61,640 nucleotides of DNA from an uncultured Neomegalonema sp. Its GTDB lineage: Bacteria; Pseudomonadota; Alphaproteobacteria; Rhodobacterales; Rhodobacteraceae. The notes under the pieces were generated by a model that was not told the DNA's origin, searched no databases, and was given only the letters and a program-made list of their open reading frames with translations. Positions within the stretch are counted from its first letter, which is position 1. The number at the start of each line of letters is the position of its first letter. Both the position numbers and the translations under genes were made by a program. Positions 1 to 8,779 of the stretch are shown here, in pieces. The DNA is taken from positions 1-61,640 of the forward strand of contig CALGNO010000174.1 in NCBI GenBank assembly GCA_937958625.1, in the 5' to 3' direction.

Positions 1-263
1 GTCATGAACAAGACCGGCGTACTGGCGAAAGCCGGTATTTCCTTGATCTTGCGGCAGAGCTCAAAGCCATTCATGCCCGGCATGACGGCATCCAGAAGAA
101 TGACATCTGGCTCGATCCGGTTCAACAGATTGAGGGCAGACGGCCCGTCGCGGGCAACCAGCGCGGTCAGGCCGACTCCCTCCAGCGCATCGATCAACAT
201 GCGCAGCGTCTCCGGGTTGTCATCCACCAGCATCACGACTCCGGCGGAATGGGGTTCAAGCAT
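1..263 (-). CDS. Response regulator receiver protein (partial; C-terminus runs off the window)
   Basis: Minus-strand frame reads MLEPHSAGVVMLVDDNPETLRMLIDALEGVGL...PDVILLDAVMPGMNGFEL...PVLFMT, a typical REC domain; overlaps the 3' end of the hybrid kinase gene. Confidence 0.85.
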   Translation of the reverse strand, partial: MLEPHSAGVVMLVDDNPETLRMLIDALEGVGLTALVARDGPSALNLLNRIEPDVILLDAVMPGMNGFELCRKIKEIPAFASTPVLFM

Positions 264-3200
264 CGCGCGCCTCCTCGACCAGTTTTTCCAGCCCCGTGAG
301 GTCCAACTCCTCGATCAGTTGTTCGGCCTTGGCGACAAAGGCCGAGTGTTCGGGTGTATCGGTGTCGATGGCCGCAACCGCATCGCTCAATCCGCGGAAA
401 TAGCCAATCCCAAGCATGTCCTCGATCACGCCGAGGTCTTGGGCCGGTGCCGTCTTGCGCGAGGCCGCAATGTCACGCGGCGGCGCATCGTTGAGCCATG
501 TGAGCTTCAGATGGCGTTCAAGACGGTCGAGCAACAGTTCGATATTGATGGGTTTCGCGATGAAATCGTCGTGGTGACTGACACCCTCGGGCACCGCGAC
601 GGCATTGTCCACATGGGCCGAAACCATGATGATCGGTGCGTCCAACGCAAGATCGGTGCGCAGTTTGGCGGCCAGCGTCCACCCCGACATTCCCGGCATC
701 GCCACGTCGATGAGGGCAAGGTCCGGCGGCGCGGCCTCGGCCTGGCGCAAAGCCACTTCGCCGGTTTCGGACAGGGATAATTCGAAGCCAAGGGGCCGCA
801 GAATATCCTCGAGCAGCATCCGGTGCTCGGGATTATCATCGACGATCAGCAAGCGCCGCCGAGGCCCCCGATACCCGAACAGGCGACGGTGAGGTTCGAT
901 GGGTTTTTCGTTGGTTATGCGGGGCAACATCATGCGTACGTGAAAGCAGGAGCCGTGATCGACCGAACTGCTCAGGGTCATCTCTCCCCCGAAGACTTCG
1001 GTGAGCAGTTTGGCGATCGTCAGGCCAAGACCTGTCCCCGGTAACGGCGCGTCGGGGTCTTCGATTCGCTCGAACGGCATGAAGATACGCTCGTGGTCGC
1101 TTTCCGGGATGCCGCGTCCCGTATCCTCGATGGCAAATGTCGCCACGTCGCTGCGAAAATCGACCGAGAACCGGACCTCGCCGGAGTCCGTATAGCGGAC
1201 GGCATTCGAGAGCAGGTTGGTCAGAATCTGCCTCAGGCGCCGCTCGTCGGCATAGGCGCGCTCGGGTAGGTTGCGGGAGACCGTGTAGATAAAGCGCAGG
1301 TTTTTCTCGTCGGCCTGCATCTGGAATATCGCGGCCATCTGGTCGACGAGTTCACGCAGTGCGATTTCCTTGCGCGCCAGCTCGAGTTTTCCGGCCTCGA
1401 TCTTGGAAATATCCAGCAAGCCCTCGATCAGGTCGGCAAGATGCTCCGATGATCGCCGCATGACGCGCACTGCCGGGCGGGAATGATCCGGCGTGATCGG
1501 GTCGTTTTCCAGCAATTGCGCATAGCCGAGAATCGCATTCAGGGGCGTCCGCAATTCATGGCTGATCCCGGCGATATAACGGCTCTTGGCGTTGCTGGCG
1601 GCCTCGGCGATGTCGCGGGCGCGTTGCAGCTCTTCATCCGTGCGGCGATGGGCGCGGATTTCGGCGTGCAGGCGGCTGGTTTCGCGCTCGCGTTCTTCGG
1701 TCGCCATCCGCCGACTTTCCTGAGCCAGTGTCAGCAGCCAGGCGGCGACACCGATGACCATCGACAACAATCCGAAGATCAACAGCAGCATCCGGTCCAT
1801 TGCCGCGACCGCATCGTCGGTCATCGTGTCACCGCGGTATCGGACCATCAGCAGCAACAGCGCGACGATGGCGATGAACCCGGCGGCAGTGCACAGAAAT
1901 GCCCCATAGCGCGACGTGGCAAACGCCGCCGCCCGGGCTGGCAGTGTCGCGGCGGCGAAGGCCCTTATCTGCGGGCCGATGCTCGCGTCGGGCCGACATA
2001 AATCGCCGCACCCGGTTTCCAGCCCGCAACAGAGGGAGCAAATCGGCGCGCGGTGAAACGGACAGACGATCATGTCTTCGCCGTCGAATGTGTATTCGCA
2101 GATGGCACAGGTCTTGGCGCTTGAATCGCGGCTTGGCGCGCCTTCGCCCGAAAGATAAAACCGCCCCCCCGTGCCCCAGGCGACCAGCGGTGTGACGACC
2201 AGCGCGACCGCGAGGGCGATGAAGCCCGAAAACGCCGCCGTCGTCTCGCCAAACATTCCCAGATACGCGGCGACCGATATGGCGGTGGCCGACAGGGTTC
2301 CCGCGACGCCCACCGGATTGATGTCGAACAGATGCCCGCGCCGAAACTCGATATGCCGGGGGCGCAGGCCCAGCGCCCGGTTGATCACCAAGTCGGCGGT
2401 CAGGGTTCCGATCCACGCAACGGCGATATGAGCATAAAGACCGAGGGTCTCCTCCAGCGCACCGAAGACGCCAAGCTGCATCAGCAGAACCGCAATCGCG
2501 ACATTGAACATCAGCCACACGACCCGTCCGGGGTGGCTGTGGGTCAGGCGCGAAAAGAAATTCGACCACGCGATGGACCCGGCATAGGCGTTCGTCACGT
2601 TGATCTTGACCTGCGCCAGCAGCACCAGCAAAGCAGTGCAGGCCACCGCCATCTCATAGCTGAGAAACCGCTCGTATGCCGCAAGATACATGCGCGTCGG
2701 GTCGATGGCCTCGGATGGCGTCGCCCCTTGTGTGACCAGCAAAACGGCAAGGTACGACCCCGCCAGCATCTTCAGCGTGCCGATCACGGCCCAGCCCGGC
2801 CCGGCGGCGATGACCACGGCCCACCATTTCCGGCGCTCGCCGCGCGTCTTGGGTTCCGGCAAAAACCGAAGAAAGTCGACCTGCTCGCCGATCTGCGCCA
2901 TCAGGGCGAGCGCGACCCCGGCCCCCGCCGCGCACAGCACGATGTCAAAGCCGCCGCCCGCGCTTTCCAGCCGCCCGGTAAATTCCTGCCACGACGCAAA
3001 CTCGGCCCCGATGATCGCAAGCGCCACGAAGGGCAAGATCTGCAAAACGAGCCAGAGCGGCTGCGTGAGCGTCTGGAATGTCCCGATACGGCTGAAGCCA
3101 TGGGTCACCAGCGGAATCACGATCAAGGCGTTGAGCAGGTATCCGATCCAGAGCGGGATGCCGAAGAAAAGCTCCAGCGCCAGACTGAGAATCACCGCCT

Positions 3201-3627
3201 CCAGCGCGAAGAAAAGAAAGGTAAAGGTCGCATAGATCAACGACGTAAAAGTCGATCCGATATATCCGAACCCGGCACCCCGGGTCAGCAGGTCGATATC
3301 GACCCCCGCCTTTGCCGCGTGATAGCTGATCGGTAATCCGGTCAGAAACAAGATCGCCCCGACGATCAGGATCGCGGCAAAAGCATTGTCGAAGCCATAA
3401 CTGAGCGTGATCGCCGCGCCGATGGCCTCCAGCGCCAGAAATGAAATCGACCCGAGCGCCGTATTCGCGACGCGGGCATAGGACCACCGCCGCGCCCGTC
3501 TTGCGGTAAAGCGCAGCGCAAAATCCTCGAGCGTCTCGTTCGCCGCCCATTGGTTATAGGTGCGTCGTGCGCCGCTGATCCGCGCCGGCTTCGCAGGATG
3601 GTCGGATGCGTCGGTCATCGACCTCAC
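256..3627 (-). CDS. NCS1-type transporter / Cys-rich / hybrid histidine kinase-receiver fusion (1123 aa)
   Basis: N-terminal ~480 aa polytopic and NCS1/permease-like; CAICEYTF..CPFHRAPICSLCCGLETGCGDLC cluster; HisKA motif SHELRTPLNAILGYAQLL; HATPase DTGRGIPE/GTGLGLTI; REC domain LLIVDDNPEHRMLLEDIL. Confidence 0.85.
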   Translation of the reverse strand: MRSMTDASDHPAKPARISGARRTYNQWAANETLEDFALRFTARRARRWSYARVANTALGSISFLALEAIGAAITLSYGFDNAFAAILIVGAILFLTGLPISYHAAKAGVDIDLLTRGAGFGYIGSTFTSLIYATFTFLFFALEAVILSLALELFFGIPLWIGYLLNALIVIPLVTHGFSRIGTFQTLTQPLWLVLQILPFVALAIIGAEFASWQEFTGRLESAGGGFDIVLCAAGAGVALALMAQIGEQVDFLRFLPEPKTRGERRKWWAVVIAAGPGWAVIGTLKMLAGSYLAVLLVTQGATPSEAIDPTRMYLAAYERFLSYEMAVACTALLVLLAQVKINVTNAYAGSIAWSNFFSRLTHSHPGRVVWLMFNVAIAVLLMQLGVFGALEETLGLYAHIAVAWIGTLTADLVINRALGLRPRHIEFRRGHLFDINPVGVAGTLSATAISVAAYLGMFGETTAAFSGFIALAVALVVTPLVAWGTGGRFYLSGEGAPSRDSSAKTCAICEYTFDGEDMIVCPFHRAPICSLCCGLETGCGDLCRPDASIGPQIRAFAAATLPARAAAFATSRYGAFLCTAAGFIAIVALLLLMVRYRGDTMTDDAVAAMDRMLLLIFGLLSMVIGVAAWLLTLAQESRRMATEERERETSRLHAEIRAHRRTDEELQRARDIAEAASNAKSRYIAGISHELRTPLNAILGYAQLLENDPITPDHSRPAVRVMRRSSEHLADLIEGLLDISKIEAGKLELARKEIALRELVDQMAAIFQMQADEKNLRFIYTVSRNLPERAYADERRLRQILTNLLSNAVRYTDSGEVRFSVDFRSDVATFAIEDTGRGIPESDHERIFMPFERIEDPDAPLPGTGLGLTIAKLLTEVFGGEMTLSSSVDHGSCFHVRMMLPRITNEKPIEPHRRLFGYRGPRRRLLIVDDNPEHRMLLEDILRPLGFELSLSETGEVALRQAEAAPPDLALIDVAMPGMSGWTLAAKLRTDLALDAPIIMVSAHVDNAVAVPEGVSHHDDFIAKPINIELLLDRLERHLKLTWLNDAPPRDIAASRKTAPAQDLGVIEDMLGIGYFRGLSDAVAAIDTDTPEHSAFVAKAEQLIEELDLTGLEKLVEEARDA

Positions 3628-3792
3628 GGGTTTTTGGGTTCGGTAACGGCAGCGCGCACGTCTTCAACTAAGCCAATCATACAGGGCACATTTACCCAGG
3701 GCACTACGCATAAATACCCATATGTGCAGTGCAGCAAAGTCCTCAGGGTATTTCCATCGGTAGGGCCGCACCGGCGCGGCGTATTGCTTTAG

Positions 3793-5082
3793 ATGGAGAG
3801 CACGATGACCAAGCGACCTGAGTCAGAGACGTCGACGACCGGCCCTTCGCGGCGCGGGGTGTTGATGGGAGCCACCGCCGCCGCCATGACGGCCTCGCTG
3901 TTCACGCCCAAGACCTTGCGTGCGGCGGACTTTCCCACCGCCGAGGTCAATACCACCGGCCTTGCCGTGACCGATGATGCGGTGACGATTGGCATCCTGC
4001 ACTCGATCACCGGCACGATGTCGATCTCAGAAACAGGCTCGGTACAGGCCGAAAAACTCGCCATCGAGCAAATCAACGCCCAGGGCGGTATTCTGGGTCG
4101 CAAGATCGAGTACATTCAGGAAGACGGCGCGTCGGACTGGCCGACCTTCGCGGAAAAATCCCGCAAGTTGCTGGTGCAGGACAAGGTTGCGTCCGTGATG
4201 GGGTGCTGGACGTCCGCCAGCCGTAAGGCGGTGCTGCCGGTCTTCGAACAGCATAACGGGTTCCTCTACTACCCCACCTTCTACGAGGGTCTGGAGCAAT
4301 CCCCCAACGTGATCTACACGGGGCAAGAGGCCACGCAGCAGATTATCGCGGGCCTCGACTGGGTCGCCCGCGAGAAGGGTGCGGAGACGTTCTACCTGCT
4401 CGGGTCCGACTACATCTGGCCGCGCACCTCGAACAAGATTGCGCGCAAGCACATCGAGAACTTCCTCGGCAAGCGCGTTCTGGGCGAGGAGTACTATCCC
4501 CTCGGTCACACGCAGTTCAACTCGGTCATCAACAAGATCCGCCTACGCAAACCCGACGTGATCTACGCGATCGTCGTCGGCGGTTCGAACGTGGCGTTCT
4601 ACAAGCAGCTCAAGGCTGCCGGTATCGACATGACCGAGGAAAAGCCGCTGCTGCTGACCATCTCCGTCACCGAGGACGAGATTCGCGGCATCGGCGGCGA
4701 GAATATCGAGGGCGCGTATGCCTGCATGAAATATTTCCAGAGCCTCGACAACGAGAACAACATCGAATTCGTCAAGGCATTCAAGGAGATGTGGGGCGAC
4801 GATATGGTGATCGGCGACGTGACCCAGGCCGCTTATCTCGGCCCGTGGCTCTACAAGGCCGCCGTGGAAAAGGCCGGCTCGTTCGACGTCGATAAGGTCC
4901 GCGAGGCCAGCCCTGGCATCGAACTGGACACGGCCCCCGAGGGCTACGTCAAGGTTCACGAAAACCACCACCTCTGGTCCAAAACCCGCGTGGGCCGCGC
5001 CCAGGCCGATGGCCAGTACGACGTGGTCTTCGAGACCGCCGATCTGGTCGAGCCGGACCCGTTCCCGGAAGGCTACCAATAA
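3793..5082 (+). CDS. urtA: Urea/short-chain amide ABC transporter substrate-binding protein (UrtA/FmdD type), Tat-like leader
   Basis: SRRGVLMGATAAA leader; ITGTMSISETGSVQAEKLAIEQINAQGGILGRKIEYIQEDGASDWPTFAEKS; first gene of a five-gene ABC set followed by formamidase. Confidence 0.85.
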   Translation: MESTMTKRPESETSTTGPSRRGVLMGATAAAMTASLFTPKTLRAADFPTAEVNTTGLAVTDDAVTIGILHSITGTMSISETGSVQAEKLAIEQINAQGGILGRKIEYIQEDGASDWPTFAEKSRKLLVQDKVASVMGCWTSASRKAVLPVFEQHNGFLYYPTFYEGLEQSPNVIYTGQEATQQIIAGLDWVAREKGAETFYLLGSDYIWPRTSNKIARKHIENFLGKRVLGEEYYPLGHTQFNSVINKIRLRKPDVIYAIVVGGSNVAFYKQLKAAGIDMTEEKPLLLTISVTEDEIRGIGGENIEGAYACMKYFQSLDNENNIEFVKAFKEMWGDDMVIGDVTQAAYLGPWLYKAAVEKAGSFDVDKVREASPGIELDTAPEGYVKVHENHHLWSKTRVGRAQADGQYDVVFETADLVEPDPFPEGYQ

Positions 5083-5103
5083 CCGCGTCGGCCTGTGGCT
5101 ACC

Positions 5104-5133
5104 CTCTGCCCCGGATCGAAATCCGGGGCAGAG
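5104..5133 (+). terminator. Perfect 13-bp hairpin (CGAA loop) between urtA and urtB
   Basis: CTCTGCCCCGGAT-CGAA-ATCCGGGGCAGAG; no strong T-tract, so possibly an mRNA-stabilising stem rather than a full terminator. Confidence 0.7.
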
Positions 5134-5163
5134 ATTGAATTTTCGCCGAAACCGGAGTCAGCG

Positions 5164-6090
5164 ATGTTTGACGGATATACCAGCAGTGAACTCACCGCGA
5201 TTTTCGCCATGCAAGGCTTTGCCGGGCTGAGTCTCTTTTCTGTTTATGTCCTCATGGCGCTGGGGCTGGCGATTATCTTCGGCCAGATGGGCGTCATCAA
5301 CATGGCCCATGGCGAGTTCATGATCCTGGGTGCCTACGTCACCTATCTGGTCTCGATCCTGTTCGCCGAATACATGCCCGCTCTCTTCGGCATCTATTTC
5401 TTCATCGCGATGATCCTCGCCTTCATCGCCTCGGGCCTTTTGGGCATGTTTGTAGAATGGGCGATGATACGCCATCTCTACAAGCGCCCGCTGGATACCT
5501 TGCTAGCGACTTGGGGTCTGAGCCTGATCCTGCAACAGATTTACCGCTCGACCTTTGGCGCACGCGAAGTCGGGGTGAGTATCCCGGACTGGATGATGGG
5601 ATCGATTGCGGTCACCGATCTGGTCGAGATCCCGATCAACGGTCTCTTCGTGATGGCCGTGACCATCATCATCGCAACGAGCGTCGGCGTCATGATGTAC
5701 CGCTCGCTCTGGGGCAGGCAGGTGCGCGCGGTCGTGCAGAATCGCACGATGGCAGGGGCCGTCGGCATTGATACCGGACGCACCGACCGACTGACCTTTG
5801 GCATCGGTTGCGGGATTGCGGGTGTCGCCGGATCGGCCTTCACCATGATCGGGTCGACCGGGCCGACCGCCGGACAGCTTTACATCGTGGATACGTTCCT
5901 CGTTGTCGTCTTCGGCGGCGCGGCCAGCCTGCTCGGCACCATCGCCTCGGCCTTCACGATCTCCCAGACCCAGTCGATCCTCGAATTCTTCATCTCCGGG
6001 TCGATGGCGAAGGTTCTCACGCTGCTCACCGTGGTCGGCATCCTGATGCTGCGGCCCCAGGGCCTCTTTTCCCTGAAACTCCGTAAGTGA
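5164..6090 (+). CDS. urtB: Urea/amide ABC transporter permease UrtB-like
   Basis: LIV-H-type permease; MALGLAIIFGQMGVINMAHGEFMILGAY. Confidence 0.85.
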   Translation: MFDGYTSSELTAIFAMQGFAGLSLFSVYVLMALGLAIIFGQMGVINMAHGEFMILGAYVTYLVSILFAEYMPALFGIYFFIAMILAFIASGLLGMFVEWAMIRHLYKRPLDTLLATWGLSLILQQIYRSTFGAREVGVSIPDWMMGSIAVTDLVEIPINGLFVMAVTIIIATSVGVMMYRSLWGRQVRAVVQNRTMAGAVGIDTGRTDRLTFGIGCGIAGVAGSAFTMIGSTGPTAGQLYIVDTFLVVVFGGAASLLGTIASAFTISQTQSILEFFISGSMAKVLTLLTVVGILMLRPQGLFSLKLRK

Positions 6091-6101
6091 GGTCTGATCC
6101 G

Positions 6102-7286
6102 ATGTCCGATGTCTCGACACCCGACCCGCGCCAGAGCCGCCTGTTCACGGCCTCCGAACTGCTCGGCTATCTCGTTCTCGCGGCGGTTATTTTCATCGTG
6201 CTGCCCTCCGTGCTGGACGCATTCCGGCTCAACCTCTTCGGCAAGTACCTGAGCTATGCCTTCGTCGCCATCGGGCTGGTGCTGTGTTGGGGCGTCGGCG
6301 GTATCCTGTCGCTGGGACAAGGCGTGTTCTTCGGCCTCGGCGGCTATTGCATGGCGATGTTTCTGAAACTGGAGGCATCGACGCCCGAGAATACGTCGAT
6401 CCAGTCAACGCCCGGCATCCCGGACTTCATGGACTGGAACCAGTTGACCGAGCTGCCCTGGTGGTGGGTGCCGTTCAACTCGCTGACTTTTACAGTGGTG
6501 GCAATCGTCGTCGTTCCGGTCATTCTCGCCTTCATCATCGGGTTTGCGATGTTCACCCGGCGGGTTGGCGGGGTCTACTTCGCCATCATCACCCAGGCGA
6601 TTGCGGCCATCGCGACCATCCTGATTATCGGCCAGCAAGGCTTTACCGGCGGCGTCAACGGCATCACCGACCTGCGCACGCTGATGGGATGGGACATTCG
6701 CCCGGACAGCGCAAAGACGGCGCTCTATTTCGTCAACGGCGTCCTGCTGTTCGCTGTGCTGTTCGTCGCCCATATGATCCTCAAATCAAAGGCGGGCCGC
6801 CTGATGATCGCCATTCGCGACCGTGAGGACCGGGTCCGGTTCTCGGGCTATAACGTCGCGAACTTCAAGATTTTCGTCTTCTGCGCGGGCGCTGCCTTCG
6901 CGGCCATCGGCGGCGCGATGTTCACCCTGCAAGTCGGGTTCATTTCGCCGACCCTCGTGGGCATCGTGCCATCGATCTACATGGTGATCTTCTGCGCCGT
7001 GGGCGGTCGTCTCTCGCTGCTCGGTGCGGTCTATGGGGCCCTGCTGGTCAATTGGGCGCAGACGACATTTTCCGAGAGCTTCCCGGAGCTTTGGCTGCTC
7101 GCCATGGGTGCGCTGTTCATCGCCGTCGTCATGGCCTTCCCGCTCGGCCTGGCCGGTCTCTACGACGATTACCTGAAGCGCCATATCGACCGCCTGCTCG
7201 CACCCGTCGATCGGATGATGATGCGCCGTGCCGCGCGCAAGACCTCGCCGAAAGCCCCGGCCCCGACCGCTCAGGCGGCAGAATAG
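6102..7286 (+). CDS. urtC: Urea/amide ABC transporter permease UrtC-like
   Basis: LIV-M-type permease; GVGGILSLGQGVFFGLGGYCMAMFLKLE. Confidence 0.85.
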   Translation: MSDVSTPDPRQSRLFTASELLGYLVLAAVIFIVLPSVLDAFRLNLFGKYLSYAFVAIGLVLCWGVGGILSLGQGVFFGLGGYCMAMFLKLEASTPENTSIQSTPGIPDFMDWNQLTELPWWWVPFNSLTFTVVAIVVVPVILAFIIGFAMFTRRVGGVYFAIITQAIAAIATILIIGQQGFTGGVNGITDLRTLMGWDIRPDSAKTALYFVNGVLLFAVLFVAHMILKSKAGRLMIAIRDREDRVRFSGYNVANFKIFVFCAGAAFAAIGGAMFTLQVGFISPTLVGIVPSIYMVIFCAVGGRLSLLGAVYGALLVNWAQTTFSESFPELWLLAMGALFIAVVMAFPLGLAGLYDDYLKRHIDRLLAPVDRMMMRRAARKTSPKAPAPTAQAAE

Positions 7287-7296
7287 GAGACCCGAC

Positions 7297-8043
7297 ATGG
7301 TCGCATCCACCGACTATCTGCTCGCGGTCGAAGGACTGACGGTTTCCTTCGACGGGTTCCGGGCGGTCGACGACCTCAGCTTCTACGTGGACAAAAACGA
7401 AATCCGCGTGATCATCGGCCCCAACGGCGCGGGCAAAACCACGGTCCTCGACCTGATTTGCGGACGGACGAAGGCAACCGGCGGATCGGTTCAGTTCAAG
7501 AACCGCGAACTGCTGAAAATGCGCGAGGATCAGATCGTCCATGCCGGAGTCGGGCGCAAGTTCCAGACCCCGTCGATCTACGACGATCTGACCGTCTTTG
7601 AGAATCTCGAACTCAGCACCCCGGGCAGCTACACGGTTTTTGGTGCCCTCGCCTTCAAACGCACGGGCGAAGTGATCGCGAGAATCGAGGAAATCGCGGA
7701 GATGATTTTTCTCTCCGACCTGCTCGACCAAAAGGCCGCCCTGCTCAGCCATGGACAAAAGCAATGGCTCGAAATCGGGATGTTGCTGATCCAAGACCCT
7801 GAGCTGCTGATGCTGGACGAACCGGTGGCGGGCATGTCGGTCGCCGAGCGCAAGAAAACCGCCGAGTTGCTGAACACGATCACCAAGGGCCGCTCGGTCC
7901 TCGTGGTCGAGCACGACATGAAGTTCGTCGAGGACATCGCCCACAAGGTCACGGTCCTGCACCAGGGAAAAATCCTGGCGGAGGGGTCCATGGACGCGGT
8001 TCAGGCCGATCCAAAAGTCATCGAAGTCTATCTCGGCCATTGA
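7297..8043 (+). CDS. urtD: Urea/amide ABC transporter ATP-binding protein UrtD-like
   Basis: Walker A GPNGAGKTT, LSHGQKQWLEIGMLL, LMLDEPVAGM. Confidence 0.88.
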   Translation: MVASTDYLLAVEGLTVSFDGFRAVDDLSFYVDKNEIRVIIGPNGAGKTTVLDLICGRTKATGGSVQFKNRELLKMREDQIVHAGVGRKFQTPSIYDDLTVFENLELSTPGSYTVFGALAFKRTGEVIARIEEIAEMIFLSDLLDQKAALLSHGQKQWLEIGMLLIQDPELLMLDEPVAGMSVAERKKTAELLNTITKGRSVLVVEHDMKFVEDIAHKVTVLHQGKILAEGSMDAVQADPKVIEVYLGH

Positions 8044-8053
8044 GGAAAATAGA

Positions 8054-8743
8054 ATGCTCAACGTCTCCGATCTGCATGTTTCCTACGGCCAGTCCGAAGT
8101 TCTGCACGGCATCGACTTCGCCGTGCAACCGGGCGAGATCGTTGCCATCATGGGCCGCAACGGCATGGGCAAGACCACGCTGATGAAATCGCTGATGGGC
8201 GTGGTGCCCAGCGGCTCGGGTTCCATCACCATCGACGGCGCGGAAGTCTCCAAACTGAAATCCCACAAGCGCGTTGCCAGCGGCTTTGGCTACGTGCCGC
8301 AAGGGCGCGCGATCTTCTCGACCATGACCGTGAAGGAAAACGTCGAAACCGGCCTTTCCTCGACCGGCGAGAAGACGGTGCCCGAGGACATTTACGAGTT
8401 GTTCCCCGTGCTGGTCGAGATGGCCGGTCGCCGGGGCGGTAACCTCTCGGGTGGCCAGCAACAGCAACTCGCCGTCGCCCGCGCGCTGGCCTCGAAACCC
8501 AAGGTTCTGCTGCTGGACGAGCCGACCGAGGGCATCCAGCCGAGCATCATTCGCGAGATGGCCCGCGTCCTGCGCCGCATCCGCGACGAGCGGGGCCTGT
8601 CCATCGTGGTGTCGGAACAAGTCCTGAGCTTTGCCCTCGATGTCGCCGACCGGGTGCTAGTGATGGAAAACGGCACCTTCGTTCACGAGGCCCCGCGAGA
8701 GGGCATCGACGAGGAGCGCGTCTCGCGATTCCTGTCTGTCTGA
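8054..8743 (+). CDS. urtE: Urea/amide ABC transporter ATP-binding protein UrtE-like
   Basis: GRNGMGKTTLMKSLMG, LSGGQQQQLAVARAL, LLLDEPTEGIQPSI. Confidence 0.88.
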   Translation: MLNVSDLHVSYGQSEVLHGIDFAVQPGEIVAIMGRNGMGKTTLMKSLMGVVPSGSGSITIDGAEVSKLKSHKRVASGFGYVPQGRAIFSTMTVKENVETGLSSTGEKTVPEDIYELFPVLVEMAGRRGGNLSGGQQQQLAVARALASKPKVLLLDEPTEGIQPSIIREMARVLRRIRDERGLSIVVSEQVLSFALDVADRVLVMENGTFVHEAPREGIDEERVSRFLSV

Positions 8744-8779
8744 TTACGACCCCAAGACCAAACCGTTGGAGGAAAAACC

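Noticed and set aside
2332-3336. 334-aa plus-strand ORF
   Set aside because: Antisense to the transporter domain of the kinase fusion; composition typical of shadow ORFs.
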